From the NCBI GenBank assembly GCA_027032655.1, contig JALVMZ010000145.1, positions 1 to 6,122 of the forward strand: a stretch of DNA of 6,122 nt, given 5' to 3'. A program made the position numbers and the translations under genes. Each line of letters begins with the position of its first letter. Position 1 is the first letter of the stretch. The notes below the pieces were generated by a model that was not told where the DNA came from, did no database searches, and worked only from the letters and a program-made list of their open reading frames with translations. Of the stretch, positions 1 to 6,115 are shown in pieces. The stretch is from Desulfobacteraceae bacterium. GTDB taxonomy: Bacteria > Desulfobacterota > DSM-4660 > Desulfatiglandales > JALVMZ01.

Positions 1-1749
1 TATGTAAAAGAGAATCGTATTGAGTATTATCATTCAAAAGAAAGGATAGAGTTCTATCAGAATCTGATTAACAATAAAACGAAGCACATTTATCCACCTG
101 AAATGTCTGACCTGGAAGATTATCTGCTATATAGAGAAGACAGGATAGATAATCTGCTATTTAATGGCCTGATTTATCTTGAATCATACCATGAACCAGA
201 AAGGGCAGGAAAACTATTCTTAGAAGCAGCAGAGATAGATCCTGATAATTATCTAACCTATCTTTTTTTATCTCAGTGCAGTGATGAACCTATTAAATAT
301 CTAAAGCTTGCAATAGAAAAAAATCCGAATTCCATAAAATCATATTTATTGATGGGAAGGTTATTTGAAAAGGGTGGCGATTTAAAATCAGCACTTGATG
401 TGTATAAATCGTTGATCAGTAGATTTCCTGATTACCCAATTCCATATAAAAGGGCAGCAAATATACTGAAACAGATAGGGAAAGAAGACCAGGCAGACAA
501 ATTACTTTCAATAATCAATAAAAGACCGGATAAATCGGATGATAGACATAATAATTGTTATCATGGATCAGAAGATTTTAGTGTAAATTATTATGATGCA
601 TTTTTAATATTTCCAACAGGCAGGATGCATGGTTGGGGGGTATGTGGAAGATACCTTACAAAAGAGATAGGAGATATTATCAAAATTGGTTTTATAACAG
701 ATGAGCTTATACCGGATAAAACCATTGATGAATTTGAATATCATGAATTAAAGAGAGTTCTATTAACACAGGAGCAGGTCCAGACAATATTAAAAGGCTC
801 AAATAATATTAATATACCTGTTCTTCAGGCCATCCAGGGAAGTAATATGTTGCCATGGGGGCTGGACTTTAAAGTAAAAAAGAGGATTGGATACACATTT
901 TTTGAAGAGAATATCCTTTCAACTGAAAGTATTGAAAATGCCAAAAAGAATTTCAAAATTGTTGTGGCAGGCTCAAGCTGGAATGAGATTGTGCTGAAAG
1001 AACACGGATTAAACAATGTTACCACAGTTATCCAGGGCATAGATGAGACTATATTTAATCCATTTAATAATAAAAAACGCTTCTTTACAGACAGATTTGT
1101 AATTTTCTCTGGTGGTAAATTTGAATTCAGAAAAGGTCAAGACCTGATAATAGCATGTTTCAAACATCTTCAAAAGAAATATGACGATGTTTATCTGGTA
1201 ATATCATGGTTTAACTCATGGAAGGGAAGTATTGAAACCATGAGGCTTTCAAAACATATAAAATTCAATGGTTATAATGATAATTATATTGAATTTATGA
1301 ATAGATTATTAAACGAAAATGGAATTGACATGAAAAGGGTCCTGATACTTCCACCAAAACCCAATTATCTCATGGCAAGGATTTATAAAAATACTGATAT
1401 TGGTATCTTCCCCAATAGATGTGAAGGCGGGACAAATCTTGTGCTAATGGAATACATGGCGTGTGGAAAGCCAGTAATTGCATCATACTCAACAGGACAT
1501 AGAGATATATTAAATGAAAATAATGCAATACTGCTTAAGGATCTCAAGAAAATTGAAATTAAATCTAATGGCAGGCTTATTGCAATATGGGATGATCCTG
1601 ATCTTGATGAATTAATTGCAAAGATAGAGTGGGCATATGAGAACAGGGATAAAATTATAGAGAAGGGGCAGTATGCAGGAGAATATATGAAGAATTTTAC
1701 ATGGAGAAGATCTGCTGAGGAATTTGTCAGAATTATCCAGTCATCTTAA
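1..1749 (+). CDS. TPR-domain glycosyltransferase, GT-B fold (GT4-like), 5' end outside the window
   Basis: Probable cytoplasmic protein or glycan glycosyltransferase joining a helical repeat region to a GT4-type domain. The reading frame is open back to base 1. The first Met (103) has no Shine-Dalgarno (it follows tccacctgaa), and the 34 upstream codons contain no ATG, GTG or TTG, so the true start lies off the left edge. Counting from Met103, residues about 15-140 are TPR-like helical pairs with alternating Leu/Tyr/Ala patterns and Asp-Pro or Asn-Pro turns. Residues about 163-320 form the N-terminal Rossmann half (YDAFLIFPTG; AGSSWN; QGIDETIFNP). Residues about 331-545 form the C-terminal nucleotide-sugar half, with FSGGKFEFRKGQD (336-347) and EGGTNLVLMEYMACGKPVIA (441-460). 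The acidic pair E441/E450 is spaced E-x8-E, not the usual E-x7-E, as I recall for EGGTNLV-type relatives. First gene of the visible operon, 8 bases before the next. Family call is firm; donor and acceptor are unknown. Confidence 0.9.
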   Translation, partial: YVKENRIEYYHSKERIEFYQNLINNKTKHIYPPEMSDLEDYLLYREDRIDNLLFNGLIYLESYHEPERAGKLFLEAAEIDPDNYLTYLFLSQCSDEPIKYLKLAIEKNPNSIKSYLLMGRLFEKGGDLKSALDVYKSLISRFPDYPIPYKRAANILKQIGKEDQADKLLSIINKRPDKSDDRHNNCYHGSEDFSVNYYDAFLIFPTGRMHGWGVCGRYLTKEIGDIIKIGFITDELIPDKTIDEFEYHELKRVLLTQEQVQTILKGSNNINIPVLQAIQGSNMLPWGLDFKVKKRIGYTFFEENILSTESIENAKKNFKIVVAGSSWNEIVLKEHGLNNVTTVIQGIDETIFNPFNNKKRFFTDRFVIFSGGKFEFRKGQDLIIACFKHLQKKYDDVYLVISWFNSWKGSIETMRLSKHIKFNGYNDNYIEFMNRLLNENGIDMKRVLILPPKPNYLMARIYKNTDIGIFPNRCEGGTNLVLMEYMACGKPVIASYSTGHRDILNENNAILLKDLKKIEIKSNGRLIAIWDDPDLDELIAKIEWAYENRDKIIEKGQYAGEYMKNFTWRRSAEEFVRIIQSS

Positions 1750-1757
1750 AGAACATT

Positions 1758-2801
1758 ATGAAAGTGGTAAAATTCAAAAAATCAGCACAGTTCAATATGG
1801 GTTACTGGAAATATACCCATAATCTTCAGCATGGGATTGAGTATCTATTATTTGATAATTTTATGGATAAAATGGAGAGCTTCGGCGAATTTTTTGAATC
1901 AAGAGATGTAAATGGGGAAATACCGTTATATAGTGGAGAATCTTTAAATGGCAGAACTTTATTAGTTATATCTCTTGGTGGATATGGAGATGGTCTGTGT
2001 CTGGTCCAGGCATTAAATACTCTCAAAAAAAAGTATCCTCTCTCACAGATTGATGTATCTGTAAATATGGATATGTTTATATTGATGAAGCAGTTTGGAT
2101 TTAAAGGAGGATGGATTAATATTCCAACCAGATATGATTATGTAAAGAGATATGACTATTACCAGAGCTCCGAATCATTAGAGAAACAGCCCAACATGGA
2201 TAGTGCAAATATTGCATATAAATATTGTGAATTATTTTGTGTGGAGTTTGATCTGTCCAATTCTGGTTATACCCCCTATGGTATAAGCAAAATAACAGAA
2301 CTGCCTCATACCAATAAAAAAAGAATCGCAATACAGGTAGATTCTGCATCTGGAAATAACAGGATATATCCATTTAAAAGGATAATAAGGCTTTCAGAAT
2401 TATTAATAGAAGCAGGCTTTGAAGTATTTCTATTTGGTTTTAAAGATGATATTTTTAAAGTAAATATACCTGGAATATTTAATTATATAAATCTATTACC
2501 ATCAATATCCGATGTGGTTTCTCTTATATCACAGATGGATGCAGTTGTTGCTCCAGATAGCGTGGGAGGACACATAGGAGGGATGCTGAAGAAACCCACA
2601 TTCGTCCTTTACAGCGTAACAAATACCGAAAAATTCGTAAATTATCCCACTGTATTTCATATTACCTCAGATATGCCATGTTCACCCTGTTTCAAACTTT
2701 ATGAATGCCCCATGGGAAATAAAAGATGCATTGCACTTGAACATGAATCAGTCATTCCTGAGAGAGTATTTAATAAAATAATGGATGTGATGAGTAAATG
2801 A
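1758..2801 (+). CDS. Glycosyltransferase family 9 (heptosyltransferase-like) protein, presumably active copy
   Basis: A 347-residue GT9-like enzyme of the ADP-heptose:LPS heptosyltransferase superfamily; such enzymes transfer a sugar from a nucleotide donor. Visible signatures: ISLGGYGDGLCLVQAL (71-86), corresponding to the N-terminal GD motif of GT9 with D78 in the catalytic-Asp position; an RIYPFKRIIRLSELL block (202-216) opening the second Rossmann half; and VVAPDSVGGHIGGM (263-276), the counterpart of the DxGxxH donor-site motif, with D267 and H272. Four cysteines follow (C308, C311, C317, C324). The first 65 or so residues lie ahead of the Rossmann fold, an extension that ordinary heptosyltransferases lack. 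No signal peptide or membrane helix is seen. The start at 1758 has only a weak upstream purine run (aaagaac), so coupling to the upstream gene is likely. Its stop overlaps the next gene, its paralog, by 4 bases. Donor sugar cannot be told from sequence; in this context it may act on flagellin glycan and not on LPS. Confidence 0.88.
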   Translation: MKVVKFKKSAQFNMGYWKYTHNLQHGIEYLLFDNFMDKMESFGEFFESRDVNGEIPLYSGESLNGRTLLVISLGGYGDGLCLVQALNTLKKKYPLSQIDVSVNMDMFILMKQFGFKGGWINIPTRYDYVKRYDYYQSSESLEKQPNMDSANIAYKYCELFCVEFDLSNSGYTPYGISKITELPHTNKKRIAIQVDSASGNNRIYPFKRIIRLSELLIEAGFEVFLFGFKDDIFKVNIPGIFNYINLLPSISDVVSLISQMDAVVAPDSVGGHIGGMLKKPTFVLYSVTNTEKFVNYPTVFHITSDMPCSPCFKLYECPMGNKRCIALEHESVIPERVFNKIMDVMSK

Positions 2802-3859
2802 AAGTTATGTCTTTAAAGAGAAAACTATCAATCAGGGTCGGATTCTTTCAATACGAATTGGAATTATTACCCGGGATTAACTATGCTGTGTATGATGAGG
2901 ATTTTAATGTAATTAAAAGGCATGGTGAATTATTGGATGTAAAAGACTTTCCTTATCCTAATTTGTTAAAAAGTGGCTCAAGATCAGTGGCTTTTATAAT
3001 GTCAGGAGATTTCAATACAACACTTTTTGATTTGCAGTTTCTAACTCAATTCATGAAGAGAAAAGATGGTATTCCTGTGGATGTTGTTTGCAATATTGAT
3101 CAGTTCTTTTTGCTTAAACAGTTTGGCTTTAAAGGCGGATGGATAAGATATCCTGTTCCAGTTGAGTTCTTAAAAAAATATGACACGGTTCTCAATAATG
3201 AGATTATATACAATAGTGTTAGAAGGCCGGGAAGAGAAATTATTAAACATTATATGAAGATTTTTGAGACAGATAAAACAACTCAGATGCCTTTATATAG
3301 CCCATGGGAGTCAATAAGAAGGACTGTAGAAGATGAGGTTGATTTTAAAAAAAAGATATTAATTCATATAAATTCTGAACAGAAGATAAACAATTTCCCG
3401 AAGTTTTACATGGAAAGATTAATAAAATATCTAACGGATCGGGGATATGAGCTCATATTAACAGGATATCCAGTGGAGGGGAACAGGGATAAGGAACAGA
3501 AGGTGATTAGTTTTGTGGGTGAGCATACTTCTATTCTTGAGACAATTGAGATGATATCAAGAGCAGGATTTGTAATTGGGCCTGATTGTGCAGTTTCAAG
3601 GGCAGGAGCAATAATGGGCATACCAACTCTTATCATTATGAGCACAGGTGATAGAGATATGTATGAAATGTATAAGAATGTTGAGGTTCTTTTATCATCC
3701 CTGCCATGTTCACCATGTTATTCGTTTGATAGATGTCCTCTGGGTTATAGTGAATGCAGGGGCTTTTACAGCAGGGGGCTTGAGCCTGAAAAGATAGTAA
3801 AAAAAGTTGAAGAAATACTAAGTAAAACAGAGGGAAAGAAAGAATCTGCTTACTTATAA
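2798..3859 (+). CDS. GT9-like paralog of the preceding gene with degenerate active-site motifs
   Basis: A 353-residue tandem paralog of the upstream GT9 protein. The two share KQFGFKGGWI exactly (residues 107-116 here, 111-120 there), an N-terminal extension of similar length, and the C-x2-C-x5-C-x6-C block (C304, C307, C313, C320). Aligned without gaps from the shared block, the upstream LGGYGDGL becomes SGDFNTTL here, so the GD pair is replaced by N73-T74, and the DSVGGH motif becomes DCAVSR (263-268), losing the His. The GD in SGDF is four residues out of register. It may therefore be inactive, have an altered donor, or act as a partner of its neighbour. The start overlaps the upstream stop as ATGA (2798-2801) with no strong Shine-Dalgarno, typical of translational coupling; Met4 (2807) is an alternative. 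The frame is intact throughout and conserved blocks persist, so it is probably not a pseudogene. GT9 membership is clear by paralogy; activity is doubtful. Confidence 0.85.
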   Translation: MKVMSLKRKLSIRVGFFQYELELLPGINYAVYDEDFNVIKRHGELLDVKDFPYPNLLKSGSRSVAFIMSGDFNTTLFDLQFLTQFMKRKDGIPVDVVCNIDQFFLLKQFGFKGGWIRYPVPVEFLKKYDTVLNNEIIYNSVRRPGREIIKHYMKIFETDKTTQMPLYSPWESIRRTVEDEVDFKKKILIHINSEQKINNFPKFYMERLIKYLTDRGYELILTGYPVEGNRDKEQKVISFVGEHTSILETIEMISRAGFVIGPDCAVSRAGAIMGIPTLIIMSTGDRDMYEMYKNVEVLLSSLPCSPCYSFDRCPLGYSECRGFYSRGLEPEKIVKKVEEILSKTEGKKESAYL

Positions 3860-3867
3860 TAAAATAT

Positions 3868-3872
3868 GGAGG
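3868..3872 (+). promoter_or_regulatory. Ribosome binding site that fixes the start of the GT2-TPR gene at 3878
   Basis: GGAGG followed by a 5-base spacer (atatc) and ATG at 3878. The G of the upstream in-frame ATG (3866-3868) is the first base of this motif, and that ATG has only A/T-rich sequence before it, so the longer product (4 extra residues) is unlikely. It is the only strong Shine-Dalgarno inside the operon, so this gene is probably initiated independently, whereas the two GT9 genes look coupled to their upstream neighbours. Confidence 0.8.
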
Positions 3873-3877
3873 ATATC

Positions 3878-5923
3878 ATGAATAAGAATAGCAATTTACC
3901 AAAGATTTCTGCATGTATGATAGTAAAGGATGAAGAATTTATGCTTCCAGGATGTCTTGAAAGCATCAAAGATTTTGTGGATGAAATAGTAGTAGTGGAT
4001 ACAGGGTCCACTGATAAAACAGTGGATATTGCACTTTCTTATGGTGCAAGGGTCTTTCATCATCCATGGGAGAATGACTTCAGCAAACACAGGAACCAAT
4101 CAATTCAATATGCAACAGGGGATTGGTTCCTTATAATTGATGCAGACGAAAGGCTGGATACAAGTGGAATAAACAAAAATATCTTTAAACGGAAACTTAT
4201 GGAACTTCCTTCTGATATTCACTCCCTTCTTGCGGTTGTAAACGACTTTGATAAAAACGATAATCTGAAAGTGTCATTCATGAGTCCAAGGATTTTCAGA
4301 AATAATGTGGGTATTCACTATAAGGGTATAATACACAACAGAGCGGTTGTGAGTGGCAAAGCAATACCATCAGATATTGTAATATCCCACTATGGATATG
4401 ACCTTGATCCATATAAAATGGCAAAAAAGTATGAAAGAACACGAAATCTATTAATGAAAAGGATAGAAGAAGATAAAACAGATTATGAAGCATACTTTTA
4501 TCTTGCCAATGTCAATTTTATTCTTGAAGATTTTCATATGGCTATTGATTCAGGTAAAAGATGTCTGGAATGCCTTCCTGAAGATATTGAGAGACATGAA
4601 ATTTTTTATGGAGCCTATTATATCATTGGAATATCATACTTTAAATTAGAAGAATGGGATGAAGCAAAGAGATGGTTTTACGAAGGATTAAAGAAGCTGG
4701 GTAAGGATATTGATCTTTATTTTATGCTTACATCAGTTGGAATGGAAATAGAGGATTATAAACTGGTTGAAGAATATGCCACCTCCTATCTTGAATATAT
4801 TAACAGATACAGAAAGGTTGATCGTTTTAAAGACCTTCGTTTTGTCTATTATATGGATGAAAGGTATGAGGATATAGTGAGATATAGATTACTGATTGCA
4901 TCCATTGAAAATGGAACTTTTAATAAAAAGAAGTATCTAATGGAAAAAATAAAGGGGTTACTCTATATTAATCCATTTTATCAGAGAAGGATATCCCAGG
5001 CGATGATAAGAAAGGGGTATATTAAGGATGTAGCAGAGTTAATTATCGATTTAAATAGAAATGCAGAAAAAAAGGATTTCTTCATTGGCACTATAGTAAA
5101 TATGATTGATGCAAGAGAATATGCGCTGGAAGTGCTGAATACAGTCTTCTCCATGCTATCAGGTGATCCGGATGACCAGTTTGAATTTTCAAGAGTCTGT
5201 GCAGGGGAATTGTATAAGATAGGTGATCTAGATAATTCAATAAGATTCTACAAAATGGCTTATGATATCCATCAGGGACATCCTGAGGTCACTACCAATT
5301 ATGCACTTTTACTTACTAAGAAGGGTAGGGATAAAGAAGCGGAGCATGTATTTTCAAGTGCACTTGAGAAGGGAATGGATAACAGTGAGTTCCTGATGAA
5401 TGCCATACACTTTTACTGGGGAAGAGATGAAACACGATTTGAAAAGGCGTTGAACATACTTCTCAATAAGATAGATGATTTAAGGTCAATTCCTGAAGAT
5501 ATACTTCTTATTATGGTTCAATACATGATTGATAGATCTGAAGTGGATCTTTTGTTTCAGATAACAGAAATATTAATCACTAAATTAAACATAAGGGTTG
5601 ATATGGAGATTCAAGCACTTGATCAATTCTCTCAGTTATTTTATATGATTGCAGAAGAGTATGTGAGAAGTAAAAGATATGAGATGGCAAAGCTTGCACT
5701 CGATGTTGCTTATAAAATAACGCCTAATCCAGAATTCATGAAAAAGAAGGGAGATCTTTGCATGTATCAGGGAGACTACAGTGGCTGTGTTAATTCATAC
5801 AGTAAGGCACTTGAAGGTAATTTGATTGAAAAGGAACTAATAAGCAATATGAAGGATGCTTTTTCAAAGCTTGGAAATAGAGAAGGCATAATGAAATGTG
5901 AAGAGCTGATGAGTCAGCTTTAA
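3878..5923 (+). CDS. GT2-family glycosyltransferase with long C-terminal TPR region
   Basis: A 681-residue cytoplasmic protein: a GT-A domain at the N-terminus, then helical repeats. Numbering from the start at 3878, the GT2 domain spans about 8-180, with ISACMIVKDEE (10-20), EIVVVDTGSTDKT (36-48, D41 for nucleotide binding), HHPWENDFSKHRN (61-73) and the metal-binding DAD at 88-90 (IIDADE). HYKGIIHNR (147-155) and a late His in VISHYGYD (H171) fit the acceptor/metal region. Residues about 203-281 and 434-660 hold several TPR-like units, for example around 206-236, 244-275, 441-468 and 622-646. This order resembles SunS-type protein glycosyltransferases, where TPR-like helices hold the peptide acceptor, so peptide glycosylation is plausible. 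Met at 3878 is preferred over the in-frame Met at 3866 because GGAGG (3868-3872) sits 5 bases before it and overlaps the earlier ATG. Last gene of the operon; the terminator follows 15 bases after the stop. Substrate not determined. Confidence 0.9.
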   Translation: MNKNSNLPKISACMIVKDEEFMLPGCLESIKDFVDEIVVVDTGSTDKTVDIALSYGARVFHHPWENDFSKHRNQSIQYATGDWFLIIDADERLDTSGINKNIFKRKLMELPSDIHSLLAVVNDFDKNDNLKVSFMSPRIFRNNVGIHYKGIIHNRAVVSGKAIPSDIVISHYGYDLDPYKMAKKYERTRNLLMKRIEEDKTDYEAYFYLANVNFILEDFHMAIDSGKRCLECLPEDIERHEIFYGAYYIIGISYFKLEEWDEAKRWFYEGLKKLGKDIDLYFMLTSVGMEIEDYKLVEEYATSYLEYINRYRKVDRFKDLRFVYYMDERYEDIVRYRLLIASIENGTFNKKKYLMEKIKGLLYINPFYQRRISQAMIRKGYIKDVAELIIDLNRNAEKKDFFIGTIVNMIDAREYALEVLNTVFSMLSGDPDDQFEFSRVCAGELYKIGDLDNSIRFYKMAYDIHQGHPEVTTNYALLLTKKGRDKEAEHVFSSALEKGMDNSEFLMNAIHFYWGRDETRFEKALNILLNKIDDLRSIPEDILLIMVQYMIDRSEVDLLFQITEILITKLNIRVDMEIQALDQFSQLFYMIAEEYVRSKRYEMAKLALDVAYKITPNPEFMKKKGDLCMYQGDYSGCVNSYSKALEGNLIEKELISNMKDAFSKLGNREGIMKCEELMSQL

Positions 5924-5938
5924 GATATTTTTTAATTT

Positions 5939-5974
5939 AAAAACGGGCAGGAAAATTTCCCTGCCCGTTTTTTT
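5939..5974 (+). terminator. Rho-independent terminator of the glycosyltransferase operon
   Basis: The arm aaacgggcagg (5941-5951) pairs perfectly with cctgcccgttt (5960-5970) around an 8-base loop, and two more A-T pairs extend it outward (5939-5940 with 5971-5972). Seven T residues (5968-5974) follow the GC core. It lies 15 bases after the last stop and ends 3 bases before the next promoter, insulating the operon from the downstream gene. Five A residues on the left arm mean it might also work weakly in the reverse direction. Confidence 0.95.
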
Positions 5975-5977
5975 ATC

Positions 5978-6004
5978 TAAAGTTTGTATGAGAAATGACG
6001 ATAT
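5978..6004 (+). promoter_or_regulatory. Sigma-28 (FliA/SigD) flagellar promoter
   Basis: TAAAGTTT (5978-5985), an 11-base spacer, then GACGATAT (5997-6004). The enterobacterial FliA consensus is TAAAGTTT-N11-GCCGATAA, so the upstream element matches 8 of 8, the spacing is exact and the -10 element matches 6 of 8. It points toward the ATG at 6116 and starts right after the terminator. Transcription should begin near 6010-6013, giving a leader of about 105 nt. I see no competing sigma-70 promoter: TTGAAA at 6010-6015 has no acceptable -10 at 16-18 bases. Confidence 0.85.
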
Positions 6005-6023
6005 GAAAGTTGAAAGAATCAGG

Positions 6024-6034
6024 AAAGGAGGTGA
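6024..6034 (+). promoter_or_regulatory. Full-length Shine-Dalgarno-like element without a usable start codon
   Basis: AAAGGAGGTGA is an uninterrupted 11-base complement to the 3' end of bacterial 16S rRNA. No ATG, GTG or TTG lies at a working distance after it; the nearest candidates are ATT at 6035 (3 bases after GGAGG, too close) and ATC at 6044. It lies close to the expected 5' end of the sigma-28 transcript. Possible roles are a ribosome standby site, an extra CsrA site (AAGGAGG), an mRNA-stabilising 5' ribosome site as known for some Gram-positive transcripts, or initiation of a short leader peptide at a rare start. Confidence 0.6.
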
Positions 6035-6052
6035 ATTAAAAAAATCATTTTT

Positions 6053-6068
6053 CTGGCAGGGATGCCAG
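6053..6068 (+). promoter_or_regulatory. Leader hairpin with probable CsrA/RsmA binding site (site 1)
   Basis: ctggca (6053-6058) and tgccag (6063-6068) form a perfect 6-bp stem closing a GGGA (GNRA-type) tetraloop. The segment CAGGGATG (6057-6064) matches the whole CARGGAUG core of the CsrA SELEX consensus RUACARGGAUGU, and the GGA lies in the loop, as in high-affinity sites. With site 2 over the Shine-Dalgarno, one CsrA dimer could bridge the two and block translation. Confidence 0.6.
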
Positions 6069-6089
6069 TATCAGACATTATGTCTGATA
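6069..6089 (+). promoter_or_regulatory. Perfect 9-bp leader hairpin abutting site 1
   Basis: tatcagaca (6069-6077) pairs perfectly with tgtctgata (6081-6089) around TTA; in RNA the top pair may open, giving a 5-base loop. It begins at the base after the first hairpin, so the two could stack coaxially. The sequence after it is A-rich and not a T tract, so it is not a terminator. A role in mRNA stability, or in holding the two CsrA-like sites at a set distance, is inferred. Confidence 0.65.
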
Positions 6090-6100
6090 AAAATTAAAAT

Positions 6101-6108
6101 CAAGGAGG
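6101..6108 (+). promoter_or_regulatory. Ribosome binding site of the downstream gene overlapping CsrA-like site 2
   Basis: GGAGG (6104-6108) lies 7 bases before ATG 6116, an ideal Shine-Dalgarno arrangement. The longer CAAGGAGG (6101-6108) matches 7 of 8 bases of the CARGGAUG core of the CsrA consensus, so CsrA bound here would hide the ribosome site. As a ribosome binding site this is firm; as a CsrA target it rests on the motif and on the much better site about 44 bases upstream. Confidence 0.75.
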
Positions 6109-6115
6109 ATAGAGT

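Noticed and set aside
103..105. ATG at 103 as the start of the first gene
   Set aside because: It has no Shine-Dalgarno, and the frame is open with plausible protein sequence back to base 1, so it is treated as an internal Met.
2088..3147. DNA-level repeat or mobile element between the two GT9 genes
   Set aside because: Nucleotide similarity is limited to short blocks encoding conserved motifs; this is an old gene duplication, with no terminal repeats or transposase.
3866..3868. ATG at 3866 as the start of the GT2-TPR gene
   Set aside because: It overlaps the GGAGG that serves ATG 3878 and has no ribosome site of its own.
825..4493. Minus-strand open frames of 65-85 codons (825-1040, 1826-2026, 2116-2373, 3406-3645, 3896-4099, 4296-4493)
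   Set aside because: Each lies wholly inside a well-supported plus-strand gene; the translations show no recognisable domain and look like antisense shadows in AT-rich DNA.
6010..6039. Sigma-70 promoter beginning at TTGAAA (6010-6015)
   Set aside because: The hexamers at 16-18 base spacing (such as gaatta) match TATAAT poorly, and the sigma-28 match just upstream is far better.
6069..6089. Second leader hairpin as a terminator or attenuator
   Set aside because: It is followed by an A-rich stretch with no T tract, and its stem is not GC-rich.
6062..6097. Eleven-codon ORF from ATG 6062 in the leader
   Set aside because: Its ATG sits in the loop and stem of the first hairpin with no properly spaced ribosome site; the base pattern is better explained as a CsrA site. 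It is kept only as part of the leader-peptide possibility.
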